A DNA stretch of 64,000 bases. It comes from Leptospira_A sp046736045. Lineage in GTDB: Bacteria; Spirochaetota; Leptospiria; Leptospirales; Leptospiraceae. The DNA lies in assembly GCF_046736045.1 (NCBI RefSeq), contig NZ_CP177133.1, positions 62,001-126,000 on the forward strand. The letters run 5' to 3'. Below the pieces are notes generated by a model. That model was not told the origin of the DNA. It searched no databases and worked only from the letters and a program-made list of their open reading frames with translations. Shown here in pieces: positions 17,553-28,132 of the stretch. Positions within the stretch are counted from its first letter, which is position 1. Each line of letters opens with the position of its first letter. A program made the position numbers and the translations under genes.

Positions 17553-18980
17553 ATGAAATTTACGAATTTGAATTTTTTTAAACCGGCAAATGTTATTTGC
17601 CGTATGATAATTATTTTCCCTTTTTTCTTCGGATTGCAAAAGGGTCTGTCTTCGGAACCTACCAATCTATTGTTAGGTGTGCAACAAGCAGAAGCAATCG
17701 GAATAGAGAATAGTCCGGAAATCAAATTGGTTTCAAGTCAAAGATCTATAAAGGAATTACTTGTAAAAGAGTCTTGGAGAACTTATTTCCCCACAGCATC
17801 CGTTTCCTGGTTTAGAAATGGAAATACGACAGAGAATGAAGCTGATGCGAGATCTCAAAGATTGGCCTTAAACTTGGACCAGGTTGTTTTTGACGGAGGG
17901 AGAAGATCGTTGGCACTGCAAGTTGCTTTGAGCGATTTGAATTTATCGAAATATGAGCTAACCATTGCAATCAATCAGTTGAAATTTAAAATAAGAAGCG
18001 GGTTCTATAAAATTTTAAGTTCCAAGGCACAAATAGATATTCTTGATAAATCCATCGAAAGGCAAGCAGATCAATTGAAGTTTGCAAAAAAAGAGCAATC
18101 ATTAGGTGATTCAACGGAACTTGCCGTTTTGCAAATTGAAAACAGATTGAATGAAATTACCTTGCAAAGAAACAACGCTGCGATTGCGTATCGCAACGAA
18201 ATGGAAGAATTCAAAATATTACTTCGGCTTCCTAGTGATTGCAAACTGTCCTTAGAAGGAGATATTCTAGAAGGTATTGTTTATAGTTATAAAGACTTAC
18301 CCGAAGAAGATTTAATTCGTATTGCACTTTCTTCCCGAGTGGAAATTGATCGGGCGAAGGCTAAAGAAATTCAAACGGCATCGGAAAAAGAAATAGCGGA
18401 ATCTTATTACATACCGACATTTTCCGTTGGTGGTTTTTATGCAGGTTCCGGTGATAGATATGATCCGAGGCAAAGAGAATACGGTCTGAATTTCAAAGTT
18501 AATATGTTATTTGGCCCGAATTCGATTCAGGATACTTCCAACTATATCTCCAGGTATGACGATACTAACCGATCGTTAACATCTTCTACCACTGCCAATA
18601 TATACGATCAATTGCAGTATAAGCGCAATCTTGTTCAAACGGCGATTGCGCATACGCAAGCAAAAGTGACCAGAAGGCAGTTGGACGATATATTGAAAAT
18701 AGAAGTAATCAAATCGCATAGCACATTGACCTCTAGTTATGAAAATATGAAGTTAGCTGATGAGAATGTTAAAATATTTGATAAGCGGTTATCAATAAAA
18801 ATACTACAAACCAAACTAGGTGATGCAAGGCGAATTGATTTGGCTGAGACGGAAATCTTTTTTCTACAGGCTAAAACGGCACAAGTTACAGCAAGAGTTC
18901 AGTATATGACTTCCATAGCTCAACTTGAATTGTCATTGGGAGCGAACTTGGATTCTTTAAAACTTTGGGAGATAAAATAG
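17553..18980 (+). CDS. TolC-family outer-membrane efflux channel
   Basis: The 475-residue protein has a signal peptide and two OEP-type repeats: the N-terminal half begins with LLGVQQAEAIGIENSPEIKLVSSQRSIKE, and the second half has the long helical pairs ending MTSIAQLELSLGANL. TolC channels form trimers spanning outer membrane and periplasm and dock onto an RND or ABC pump through an adaptor. Only 2 bp separate it from the adaptor gene downstream. Cognate pumps are probably the permeases encoded convergently at 20353-26531. Confidence 0.9.
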   Translation: MKFTNLNFFKPANVICRMIIIFPFFFGLQKGLSSEPTNLLLGVQQAEAIGIENSPEIKLVSSQRSIKELLVKESWRTYFPTASVSWFRNGNTTENEADARSQRLALNLDQVVFDGGRRSLALQVALSDLNLSKYELTIAINQLKFKIRSGFYKILSSKAQIDILDKSIERQADQLKFAKKEQSLGDSTELAVLQIENRLNEITLQRNNAAIAYRNEMEEFKILLRLPSDCKLSLEGDILEGIVYSYKDLPEEDLIRIALSSRVEIDRAKAKEIQTASEKEIAESYYIPTFSVGGFYAGSGDRYDPRQREYGLNFKVNMLFGPNSIQDTSNYISRYDDTNRSLTSSTTANIYDQLQYKRNLVQTAIAHTQAKVTRRQLDDILKIEVIKSHSTLTSSYENMKLADENVKIFDKRLSIKILQTKLGDARRIDLAETEIFFLQAKTAQVTARVQYMTSIAQLELSLGANLDSLKLWEIK

Positions 18981-18982
18981 AG

Positions 18983-20356
18983 ATGAAATACAAAATTATA
19001 GTAATAATTTTAATAATATCGAATGGCATGTGTTCGACGAAAAAAAATGAAAAGGGGGATGCGGTTAAAAAAAAATATCGGATTCGGCCGCTCGAGTTGA
19101 TTGAAGTCGATTCTCCCGTTAAACTGTTAGGAAGTGTCGCCCCTTTCCGTAAGGCCGAAATTTCATCTAAAGTGTTGGGCAGGGTTGAAAAGATTTTTAA
19201 GGAAGAAGGTGAAAAGGTAGATATAAAAACACCTTTGGCGAAAATCGAAACTTTGAATTTGGAACTTCAATTAAAAAAAGATATGGCTTCTTTAGAAGTT
19301 CAGCATAAACAAATTCAGTTATCAAATGCAAAATACCTTCAGGCGAAACAACGTGTGGAAAGAGATTATTCGGCAATTGAAAAGGCAAAAGCTGACGTGC
19401 AGGATACCGAAGCGAGGTATCATAATTTGGAAAGAGTTTATGATAATAAAAAAAAATTGGCGGAAGAGGGTGCCGTCTCAGAAACCGAGTTGAGGGCAGT
19501 GGAAACCGACTTGGTTTCTACAAAAACGAATTACTTCAAAGCAGAAAAAAGTCTGGAAAATCAAATGGTAGGTTATCGACCTGAAGATTTGAAAAGAGCG
19601 GGTATGACTGTTCCCAATGATCCGTCTAAATTGAAAGATGGTTTCGTTGACTTGAATACGATTGTAGAGCGTGCGGAGCTGGATATTGCCAAAGCAAACC
19701 TGCAAAGTATCCAAGCGAGCATTGAAAGTACGAATCTGTTGATCAGAGAGTCTACAATTTTATCTCCCATTAAAGGCGTGGTCGCAACGAGAAATATTTT
19801 TCCCGGAGAATCTGTCAAAGAACAGCAACCGTTGTTCGCGGTGGTGGATGATTCCGAAATTTTATTGAAGTATTCTGTTTCAGAAAGTGATATTTCACGA
19901 ATCAAAATCAATCAAAAGGTTCGATTTACCGTTGATGCATATCCTGATAAATATTTTACCGGAGCAGTTGTTATTATTAGTCCTTTGGTTGATCCGCAAT
20001 CAAGAACATTGGAGCTAAAGGTTTTATATAAGCAGACAGATGGAAAACTTAAGCCCGGGATGTTTTCAAGGGGAGAGATTATGAATTCCAATACGGAAAA
20101 ATTGTTTTTTATACCGGCAGGAAGTGTTCGAAATAAAGATGATAAAGAGTCTTCTTATATTTTCGTCGCAAACGCACAGAATATGTTATTCAAACGTAAA
20201 ATCAATATCAGTAAAATTGAAAGTGATGTCGTCTATTTCAGCGGGGAAGTTAGAGAAGGGGAATTGGTTGCTGAGGGGGAAATTCACGATATTAAAGAAG
20301 GCGAGCAGATAAAAATTTCGGATAAAACAAAACCACCTATACCCGGTTATCATTAA
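18983..20356 (+). CDS. RND efflux periplasmic adaptor (HlyD/MFP) lipoprotein
   Basis: About 457 residues from ATG 18983 (an in-frame TTG at 18965 lies inside tolC). A short lipoprotein-like signal ends ISNGMC. The order is typical: a first lipoyl half-motif (GSVAPFRKAEISSKVLGRVEKIFKEEGEKV), a long coiled-coil hairpin (~residues 95-230), the second lipoyl half (ILSPIKGVVATRNIFPGESV) and a beta-barrel domain (VRFTVDAYPDKYFTGAVVIISP). It bridges pump and TolC. The gene ends within the palindrome TTAA shared with the convergent permease stop. Confidence 0.9.
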   Translation: MKYKIIVIILIISNGMCSTKKNEKGDAVKKKYRIRPLELIEVDSPVKLLGSVAPFRKAEISSKVLGRVEKIFKEEGEKVDIKTPLAKIETLNLELQLKKDMASLEVQHKQIQLSNAKYLQAKQRVERDYSAIEKAKADVQDTEARYHNLERVYDNKKKLAEEGAVSETELRAVETDLVSTKTNYFKAEKSLENQMVGYRPEDLKRAGMTVPNDPSKLKDGFVDLNTIVERAELDIAKANLQSIQASIESTNLLIRESTILSPIKGVVATRNIFPGESVKEQQPLFAVVDDSEILLKYSVSESDISRIKINQKVRFTVDAYPDKYFTGAVVIISPLVDPQSRTLELKVLYKQTDGKLKPGMFSRGEIMNSNTEKLFFIPAGSVRNKDDKESSYIFVANAQNMLFKRKINISKIESDVVYFSGEVREGELVAEGEIHDIKEGEQIKISDKTKPPIPGYH

Positions 20357-23300
20357 GCACGAAGATGTCTGATTTTCAAAAACAAAATCGGAATCGTATA
20401 AACAGTTAAGATGGTGGATATGGAAAGGCCGAAAAATACGGTAATAGAGAGAGGTCTCCATAACTGAGACCCTTCTCCCGTATCAATCAAGCTTGGAAAT
20501 AAAGCTAGGATTGTTGTCAAAGTCGTCATTAAAATAGGTCTCAATCTCTCTAATGTGGACTTCGCGACAATTCTGAGAATGGTTTTGTCAGCTACGGTTT
20601 TATTTTTCAAAGAATGGATGCGTAAGATTATCTGATCAACCAACATAATTCCGTTATTTACGACAATACCGCATAACATAATGATACCGATATAAACTGA
20701 AATGTTCAGTGACAAGCCGAATATCAAAAGAATAAGAATGATTCCTATTAATGCCAGTGGAATAGTAATTAAAATCAGTGCCGGATATATATAGTCCTGA
20801 AATAACGAGGCAAGTATCGCGTAAATCAGGAAGATGGCAACACAGACCATAAACATCATTTCCGTTTGATTTTTTTTGAGTTTTTTTAGATTTTTCCCAA
20901 ACTCAAAATAGTAGTTGGGAGGAAGTTCTATTTTGTTCAATAGATCTTCTATTTTCTTTGAAACTCCGCCTAAGTCTCCTTTGCCTATCTTTGCCGTAAT
21001 TGTAGCTATTTTTCTTTTGTTCTTTCTATAAATTCTTGTTTCGGCAATGCCATGTGAGACGGTAACCAATTCTTTTATAGGAACAGTATTTTTTCCTTCT
21101 TCATTTAATATGTGATAATTGATTACCTGGTCAGTAGACATTCTGTCAGTTAATGCATAGCGGACTCTGATATCTACCTCTCTTCCTTTATCTAAAAATT
21201 TGCTTGGAATGGAACCTTGCAACATAGTCTTCATTTCGGAGCCTAGATTTTGAGATGAAATTCCGGATGTTCCGGATTTTTTAATATCAAGATCCAACAC
21301 AACTTCTCCTTTTCCATCTCTGAATCTTAAAACGGACTCTTGAATTTCAGGGATAGATGATATTTGGGACGCGGCTTTTTTTGCAATGGATTGCAATATT
21401 TCCGTTTCGTCTCCTATGAATTCAACATCTAACTCGCGTGAGGTTTCTCCGCCTCCTGACTCTACAAAGTAAACAAATGCGGATTCAAAATCTTTTACTG
21501 CTTCTTTGAAAATTCCTATCATTTCTACTGCGTCTTCATTTCTTTCTGAGGCAGGTTTTAAAGAAATATATAAGTCAGCATGCCACTTCTCTACTTTGGA
21601 AGATACTTTTGCAACCTGGTCGATTTTACGAATGGCATCTTCTATGTTTTTTACCAAATTGTTTGTTGCGGTAAGATGAGTTCCCGACTCCAATTCCACA
21701 CTTCCGCGAATCTCCCCCGAATCCATAGGGTCAAGGTATTCTGTTTTCACATATTGAATCCCGAAGACAGACCCTAAGGCAAAGAGAAATAAAATCCCGA
21801 AAAATATTTTTTGTTTTTTTAAGATAAAAAAGAAACTTCGAAGGAATAGTTTTCTATAGTTAAATGATTTCGGCTTAGGTTTATATCGGGTAAATTGGCT
21901 TGGAATTTTCAGTCTGGGTAAGGTTTTAAGCTTATTGATAAAGGGCGTAAAATCAATCGGCTGAAAATCGGAATCTTTTTTAAGTAAAAATTTTGCCATA
22001 ACAGGAAGAAAGAATAGTGAACAAAAAAAAGAAACAAGCATGGAAAATGATACGGTATAAGCCAGTCCTCCGTATAACTGTTTTAATTCGAAGGAACCTA
22101 AAAAGATCGGAAAAAAAACCGCTATGTTCGTCAATGTGGACGCGAATACTTCTCCGCCAAGCTGAATGGGAGCTTCGCTTAAATCGTAATTTTGGTTTGT
22201 TGATTGGGATTTGAGAAAAAAAATCCGATCCAGTATAACGATGGAATTATCTATTAGTACGCCTATGCCCAGTGCAAGTCCTGACATGGACATTATATTC
22301 AAACCAAGCTTGAAATTATACAAAACAAAAAAGGTGATAAATATGGATAGGGGAATTGCGGTGGCAATGATAATAGTAGCACGGAGATTTCGTAAAAACA
22401 ATAACAATATAACAACTGCTACTAATCCACCCACAAGTGCTGAGGAGCTAACTCTATCTATTGATGATTTGATAAACTCGGATTGGTCGAGAGAGGTTGT
22501 AAGGGTTAATCCCTGATATTCGAATTTCCCTATTTCTTCCTTTATCCCTTCACACACTGTTAAAATATTCGCATCCCCGGCTTTTTGAATATAGAGTGTT
22601 ACGATTTCTTTTCCATTTTCTCTTGAGATATTTTCAATATCCCTGAATCCATCACTAACTTCAGCGATGTCTTTCAGTTTGATAACGGATTGATTGCCGA
22701 TGTTACGAAGTACAGTTTCTTTAATTTCTTCAACAAGACCGAATTTTCCTATTACTCGTGTTGAAACCCATTCGTTGTTAGTTTCCACTTTTCCGGTCGG
22801 TAACGTTATATTTGCCTGTCGGATCTTTCCCATAACCGACTCGATGCTTATCTTGAGAAAATTCATTTTGCCACGATCGATATTGATGTTTATTTCACGC
22901 TGGTAACCTCCGCCGACTTGAATTTCGCTAATTCCGTCGATTCGTTCCAGGCGTTTTTTGAGTTTATACTCTGCAATATCACGTAATTCCTTAAGAGAGA
23001 AAACTTGCGATTCCAATTTGATGATAAAAATAGGTTTATCCGACGGATCATATCTTGTTATTACAGGTTCTTCAACTTCTCTTGAAAAACTGGATCTGAT
23101 CAGATCTATTTTGGAACGAATTTCCAAACTTTTTTTTGCAATATTTTGTCCGGTATCGAACAATACGTTAATTCTGGATTCACCTTCTTCTGATGAAGAA
23201 TAAATGGATTCGATACCTCCCACTCCGTTGATTTGTTCTTCCATCGGTTTGGTAAGGCTTTCTTCGATTTTGGAGGGAGATATACCCGCATGTCGGGTGA

Positions 23301-23445
23301 TGATGGTGATGGCGGGATTTTCCGTATTCGGCATTAACGAAACAGGAATGAGGGGAAGCGAAATAAATCCTAACGCGAGTAATCCGCCAAATAACATTGA
23401 TGCTGTGATTGGGTGGGTATAAAAGAATCTAATGAGAGTATTCAA
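20353..23445 (-). CDS. RND efflux permease (AcrB/HAE1-like), second of tandem pair
   Basis: The 1030-residue protein has the 12-TM RND architecture: TM1 at the N terminus, a large periplasmic loop, TM2-6 with GIGVLIDNSIVILDRIFF in TM4, a second periplasmic loop and TM7-12 with NNGIMLVDQIILR. TM4 has a single Asp where AcrB has a pair. The start is TTG at 23445, overlapping the TGA of the upstream permease (TTGA); MNTLIRFFYTHPITASML is the right N terminus for the family. It pumps drugs, lipids or other compounds from periplasm or inner membrane using protons; substrate unknown. The stop is shared in TTAA with the convergent adaptor gene. Confidence 0.92.
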   Translation of the reverse strand: MNTLIRFFYTHPITASMLFGGLLALGFISLPLIPVSLMPNTENPAITIITRHAGISPSKIEESLTKPMEEQINGVGGIESIYSSSEEGESRINVLFDTGQNIAKKSLEIRSKIDLIRSSFSREVEEPVITRYDPSDKPIFIIKLESQVFSLKELRDIAEYKLKKRLERIDGISEIQVGGGYQREININIDRGKMNFLKISIESVMGKIRQANITLPTGKVETNNEWVSTRVIGKFGLVEEIKETVLRNIGNQSVIKLKDIAEVSDGFRDIENISRENGKEIVTLYIQKAGDANILTVCEGIKEEIGKFEYQGLTLTTSLDQSEFIKSSIDRVSSSALVGGLVAVVILLLFLRNLRATIIIATAIPLSIFITFFVLYNFKLGLNIMSMSGLALGIGVLIDNSIVILDRIFFLKSQSTNQNYDLSEAPIQLGGEVFASTLTNIAVFFPIFLGSFELKQLYGGLAYTVSFSMLVSFFCSLFFLPVMAKFLLKKDSDFQPIDFTPFINKLKTLPRLKIPSQFTRYKPKPKSFNYRKLFLRSFFFILKKQKIFFGILFLFALGSVFGIQYVKTEYLDPMDSGEIRGSVELESGTHLTATNNLVKNIEDAIRKIDQVAKVSSKVEKWHADLYISLKPASERNEDAVEMIGIFKEAVKDFESAFVYFVESGGGETSRELDVEFIGDETEILQSIAKKAASQISSIPEIQESVLRFRDGKGEVVLDLDIKKSGTSGISSQNLGSEMKTMLQGSIPSKFLDKGREVDIRVRYALTDRMSTDQVINYHILNEEGKNTVPIKELVTVSHGIAETRIYRKNKRKIATITAKIGKGDLGGVSKKIEDLLNKIELPPNYYFEFGKNLKKLKKNQTEMMFMVCVAIFLIYAILASLFQDYIYPALILITIPLALIGIILILLIFGLSLNISVYIGIIMLCGIVVNNGIMLVDQIILRIHSLKNKTVADKTILRIVAKSTLERLRPILMTTLTTILALFPSLIDTGEGSQLWRPLSITVFFGLSISTILTVYTIPILFLKIRHLRA

Positions 23446-26400
23446 TATTTTTTCGAAGCTCTTTGCAAAATTAGAGAATAACCTACTGGAACGAAAAACA
23501 GAGTGAGTAGGGTAGAGAAAAACAAGCCGCCGATGAGTGCTGCCGCCATAGGCCCTTGAGGTGACGGTCTACCGAAGGTGATTAACATCGGCAACATTCC
23601 CAAAATTGTTGTCGTAGTCGTATTTAGTATAGGTCGAATCCTGCGTTTACCCGCTTCAATGGTAATTTTTTCGACGGAAACTTTTTTATCGGAGTATAGT
23701 CTGAATGTTTCTACAAGAATGATTGCATTGTTAACAACAATCCCGGAAAGCATGACTATTCCCATTAGGGATATTATATTCAATGAATTTCCGGTTAATA
23801 ACAGGCCTAATGCGGAGCCGATTCCGGATAATAGTATGGATGTCATAATCAGGAAGGGAAGAGTCAGGTCTTCGAATTGTGAAGCCAATACCATATACAC
23901 AAGTATAATTGCAAGAATCACAGCACCTAATAATGATCGTATGGATCTATTGGTTTCCTTATCCAACTCTCCGTATAGAATCGAAAGATCCTTTCGATCT
24001 TCAAATTTTTGAATTTCAGGCTGGATCATGGAAATAACGTCGCTGTATTTTTTTTCACCGAAATTTAACGAAACCAATCCGACTCTTTTTCCATCGTAAC
24101 GTTGGATTTTTCGATTTACTTTGGCAAGTTCGATGCGACCGATAGAAGACAATTTTATATTAAAGCCTTCCTGTGTAGGAATTAGAATTGAATCCAGGGA
24201 GTTGATGCCGAGCCTATCTTTCGAATGCAACCTAACCAGTATTCCGATCTCCGTGTCTTTTTCCCTATATTTGGTGGCAATTTCTCCTTTGACAGCCGCC
24301 TTGAGCGAAACCGCCACATCTTGGATTGATAGGTTGAAAAAACCCATTTTATCCCGATCCAAAATAATTCTATATTCGGGAACTTCTTCCAGAAACGAAG
24401 AAGATACATCAGTAAAATCTTCGTTTTTTATAAAACCGGCGTGCAAACTTTCACTGACCTCTTTTATATCTTCCAATTTTTCACCGCTGATTTCCAAAGA
24501 TAAATCGGCACTGGATGTCGATAATATATCGCCTAACAGGCTCTTTGATACCGTTAGAGAAGTAGTAAGATCATTTCGTGTTTCAAAAGCGGAAATATCT
24601 TCTTTCATATTCTCTATGAACTCTAAAGACGTGGTTGAAGGAATCAATCTAATGAAAATTTCGGAACGATTCAATCCGAAGTCACTTCTTGGATTTACCA
24701 AGAGATCTCTGTCTTCGAAACCTATCTTTGAGAAAATACTTTCTGTCATTTTTTTCGATTCGATCATCGAAGTTAACTGCTCGGTCAAATCGTTGGTTTT
24801 TACCAGTGGCGTTCCGGGTCGTGCCACCAGCTTCAGTGTTATTTCTCCCCGGTCGATATCGGGCATTAGTTCTTTCGGAAGGAATGTAAATAATAATATA
24901 GTAGTGGGAATAACCGCGAGCGTACTAATTATAAATAATTTTTTATGTTTGTATGCTTTTAACATGAGTTCTTCATACCAATTTTCCAATGAATTCAAAG
25001 AATTGGAGCGAACTTTCATGAACTTGGTTACAATGATCGAATGGGATTTTTTCTCCTTTTCCATGAAAAAAGGAGATAGAGTCAATACGGGAATCAAAGT
25101 AAGGGAAACGAAACAAGAAGCGATCAATGAATAGGTAATTGTTAATGCAAATTCTTTGAATATAGCTCCGGCTATTCCCTCAACGAATAAGATCGGCAAA
25201 AATACAACAATGCTTGTGATTGTTGAAGAGATGACCGAAGGTAAAACTTCCTTTGTTCCGAGAAGGCAGGCTTCATAAAGATTTTTCGTAGTGTTTTTTT
25301 TCTCATAAATCGATTCCAATACAACTGTTCCCGAGTCAACAACCATTCCTACTCCGATAGCAAGACCTCCTAGCGACATTGTGTTCAGTGTTAGGTTTTG
25401 GAAGTTCATCAGAATGAAAGTGATGGTGATGGAAATCGGGATTGCAATGACAACAAGTAGTGGTTCTTTCCAAGTTCCTAAAAAATATAATAATATAAAA
25501 TAACAGATAATCGCCGCCTGTATGCCTGCGGATGAAACTCCTCCTACTGCTTCTTCAATAAAAACAGATTGGTCGGATACAACGTGAAATTTGAGATTTG
25601 AACCGAATCTATCGTTTAACTCATCTATCGAGCTTTGAATTTCCTTTGCAACGGCGATCGTGTTTTTGCCAGCTTCCTTTTTTAAAGTCAATGCGATTAC
25701 TTCTTTGCCATTAAAATAGCTGGAACTGGTCTTTTCTTTAAAGTCGTCTTTGATGATCGCAAGATCGGAAAGGTAAGTGGGGATTCCTGCTTTACTTTTT
25801 CCTACTACCGTATCACCGATTGATATAACCGATTTATAAGACCCGGCAGTTCGAACCAGTAGCTCCTTGTCACCTTCTCTTATATTTCCTGCCGGATAAT
25901 TAAAGTTATTCGATGATATCTTTTCCACTAGGTCCGTAATTCCGATACTATAGGCTTCCAGTTTACCTCTGTCTACAAATACCTGAATTTGTCTTTCGTA
26001 TCCTCCCGAAATGGAAATCGCTGCGACTCCGTCGATTCGTTCCAAATACGGGAGAATATTCTTTTTTAAATAGCCTCTCGTTTCCTGTAGTTTTAAAGCG
26101 GCAGGTTCTACTGCGATCTGCATAATCGGTGCACTATTCGGATCAAATTTCAATACGATTGATTTTTTTGCGTCAATAGGAAGAGTTCCCTTTACCAAAT
26201 CGACTTTTTCCCTCATTTGAATGGACGCTTGATCCATATCTGTTCCCCAACGGAATCTTACTTTAACAATTGAGACTCCTTCGATCGAGTCCGATGTAAC
26301 ACGGTCGACGCCGCCGACGGAAGCTACGATTTCTTCTATCGGTTTCGTAATCAATGTTTCAATTTCCATAGGAGAAACATTTTCGTATACAGTAATTACT

Positions 26401-26531
26401 GTTAAAGTCGGAAAGGAAATATCAGGCAATAAATCTATTTTAAGATTCTTTAAACTTATGACTCCTAAAAGCATTAGAGCAAGGTACAGCATAATTGCCG
26501 TTATCTTGTTTTTCAAAAAATAATTTATCAT
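23442..26531 (-). CDS. RND efflux permease (AcrB/HAE1-like), first of tandem pair
   Basis: The 1029-residue RND protein has the same 12-TM plan. N terminus NYFLKNKITAIMLYLALMLLGVISL; TM4 region GVGMVVDSGTVVLESIY; C-half NNAIILVETFRLYSDKK. Two clearly different permeases in tandem may form a heteromeric pump, as in MdtBC, or two pumps sharing one TolC and adaptor. That is inference. Its ATG overlaps the stop of the Ig-like lipoprotein gene (ATGA, 26528-26531), and its TGA overlaps the TTG start of the next permease, so both are likely translated in fixed ratio. Confidence 0.92.
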   Translation of the reverse strand: MINYFLKNKITAIMLYLALMLLGVISLKNLKIDLLPDISFPTLTVITVYENVSPMEIETLITKPIEEIVASVGGVDRVTSDSIEGVSIVKVRFRWGTDMDQASIQMREKVDLVKGTLPIDAKKSIVLKFDPNSAPIMQIAVEPAALKLQETRGYLKKNILPYLERIDGVAAISISGGYERQIQVFVDRGKLEAYSIGITDLVEKISSNNFNYPAGNIREGDKELLVRTAGSYKSVISIGDTVVGKSKAGIPTYLSDLAIIKDDFKEKTSSSYFNGKEVIALTLKKEAGKNTIAVAKEIQSSIDELNDRFGSNLKFHVVSDQSVFIEEAVGGVSSAGIQAAIICYFILLYFLGTWKEPLLVVIAIPISITITFILMNFQNLTLNTMSLGGLAIGVGMVVDSGTVVLESIYEKKNTTKNLYEACLLGTKEVLPSVISSTITSIVVFLPILFVEGIAGAIFKEFALTITYSLIASCFVSLTLIPVLTLSPFFMEKEKKSHSIIVTKFMKVRSNSLNSLENWYEELMLKAYKHKKLFIISTLAVIPTTILLFTFLPKELMPDIDRGEITLKLVARPGTPLVKTNDLTEQLTSMIESKKMTESIFSKIGFEDRDLLVNPRSDFGLNRSEIFIRLIPSTTSLEFIENMKEDISAFETRNDLTTSLTVSKSLLGDILSTSSADLSLEISGEKLEDIKEVSESLHAGFIKNEDFTDVSSSFLEEVPEYRIILDRDKMGFFNLSIQDVAVSLKAAVKGEIATKYREKDTEIGILVRLHSKDRLGINSLDSILIPTQEGFNIKLSSIGRIELAKVNRKIQRYDGKRVGLVSLNFGEKKYSDVISMIQPEIQKFEDRKDLSILYGELDKETNRSIRSLLGAVILAIILVYMVLASQFEDLTLPFLIMTSILLSGIGSALGLLLTGNSLNIISLMGIVMLSGIVVNNAIILVETFRLYSDKKVSVEKITIEAGKRRIRPILNTTTTTILGMLPMLITFGRPSPQGPMAAALIGGLFFSTLLTLFFVPVGYSLILQRASKKY

Positions 26532-28132
26532 GGAAATTTGATTCTGATCGAATAATCTTCTTTCATATAATTGCCGAAATTATCGGTCACTCCGCTTTTT
26601 CCTCCGCGTATCGTTAGTTTATAGATCGAATCCCGATCCAAAAATCTGGCAGTCGTAGAGTAGGCAAAGATATCAAAAGGATAAACGGGTGTAACGTTGG
26701 AAAAGGTAGTAAGATATTCCGCATTCGGACCGACAATCGATCCTGCAAATTCCCTGCTGACGGATACGTCGAGACTTGATAAGATCACAGTGCCATAAGG
26801 AGGACTGGCTGCAATCAGAGGATAAATGCATGAGGCAGAGTTATCTCCCCAACAGAAATTTATAAATAAGTTTTGATCACACTCAGTGGCCGCCACACAG
26901 GCATTCAACGGAGGGATTGACTCATTGATTCTATCCAATCTCATAATATTGCCGAAATCATTTGCCGTAACAGTATTATAAGCGTTTCCGAATATACCTC
27001 TGATTTGGATGAACTTGCTTTTCGGGCCGTTTATTTTCGGGAAAAAGACGTATTCCTTATCAAGAGTATTATTTTGAAAATCCCGAATGCTCGCGCTGAT
27101 CATCATTTGATATGTTTGCGAAATTTCCAGATTCGAATTTGGTGAAATGCGATATGTTGTATTGTTTCCATCAACGTCTGCTACTGAAAAATCGAATGAT
27201 GGATTGAATGAAACGGCGGACAATACGGTCGCAGGTTGGACTTGTTTGGAGAACTGAATGATGAAAGCCTCGTCTTTTTCGAATCCGTTAGTCAGTATGT
27301 ATTCTCTGTTTAGGAAATTGGGAACCGCAGTGGTAGATACGGACACCGGTTTGGGTCTTTCAAAATCGGAACCTACGGTAAAGGTAGTGGAGTAATTTTG
27401 AACTAGAAGGTTTCCTACTTTATCTTTTATCGTATTCGGTATGGAAATGGTATATGTTATTCCGTAATTTAACGATTGTTTAGGGAAAAACTGAAAGGTT
27501 TTATCATCATTACTTATAACCGTTGCAGGAAGATTAAAGCTTACGGAAGGGGAAATTGTAATCGCGGGCAGAACAGTACTTACGTCCATAGGTTCGGAAA
27601 ATTCAACCGTTACACTCGCGTTTGGTGTAACTGATATGGCGCCGCTTGCAGGAATCGTTCCTACCAAGGTCGGTTGTTCCGAATCCGAATTGAAATTGAA
27701 ACCGACTCTGAAATCATCGAGAAGATTGATCCCTTTTTTTGATTCTGCACGGACTTTTTGTAAGGAGTAAATGTATTGGCCTGGCTTGTTAAGCGCCAAT
27801 TTAGGAGAGAAATACATTGTATTCCAGATCCATTTGAATGTTCCTTCCAGTCTCGCGCCTGCATTTGTTAGAGAAAATGCGCTCTCCGTAAAGCTTTCGT
27901 TCATCTCTTTGGAAAAAGAAATCACAATCTCTGCATTTGTCGGGATTCCCACATGATCTTGAGGTGGCCAGGAGGAAGTAACTTTCGGAGGACTCGTATC
28001 TTCAAGCAATGCCAATCCGGTTGTGGGCAGGTTAAGCGGATTTTTTTCACCGTCCAAAAGAAAACTACATTGTACAAATATTAGCTGGTAAAGAAATAAA
28101 GAGATAAATACGATATTGGATTTAGTTATCAT
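26528..28132 (-). CDS. Ig-like (Big_5/SbsA-type) domain lipoprotein
   Basis: About 534 residues from ATG 28132, which gives a compact signal with lipobox IFVQC; ATG 28150 or GTG 28153 are alternatives. At least three Ig-like repeats of the SbsA/Big_5 type follow, each with a PxxG..(V/I)(P/T).N(A/S).(I/V).(I/V).FS..M pattern, for example SWPPQDHVGIPTNAEIVISF and GTIPASGAISVTPNASVTV. Such domains occur in cell-surface proteins. Its place inside an RND pump operon is unusual and suggests a surface or periplasmic accessory. A paralogue lies immediately upstream, overlapping by about 11 bp. Confidence 0.8.
   Translation of the reverse strand: MITKSNIVFISLFLYQLIFVQCSFLLDGEKNPLNLPTTGLALLEDTSPPKVTSSWPPQDHVGIPTNAEIVISFSKEMNESFTESAFSLTNAGARLEGTFKWIWNTMYFSPKLALNKPGQYIYSLQKVRAESKKGINLLDDFRVGFNFNSDSEQPTLVGTIPASGAISVTPNASVTVEFSEPMDVSTVLPAITISPSVSFNLPATVISNDDKTFQFFPKQSLNYGITYTISIPNTIKDKVGNLLVQNYSTTFTVGSDFERPKPVSVSTTAVPNFLNREYILTNGFEKDEAFIIQFSKQVQPATVLSAVSFNPSFDFSVADVDGNNTTYRISPNSNLEISQTYQMMISASIRDFQNNTLDKEYVFFPKINGPKSKFIQIRGIFGNAYNTVTANDFGNIMRLDRINESIPPLNACVAATECDQNLFINFCWGDNSASCIYPLIAASPPYGTVILSSLDVSVSREFAGSIVGPNAEYLTTFSNVTPVYPFDIFAYSTTARFLDRDSIYKLTIRGGKSGVTDNFGNYMKEDYSIRIKFP

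Noticed and set aside
24121..25134. 337-codon plus-strand frame inside the first RND permease
   Set aside because: It is antisense to conserved RND sequence, and its product has no recognisable fold or signal.
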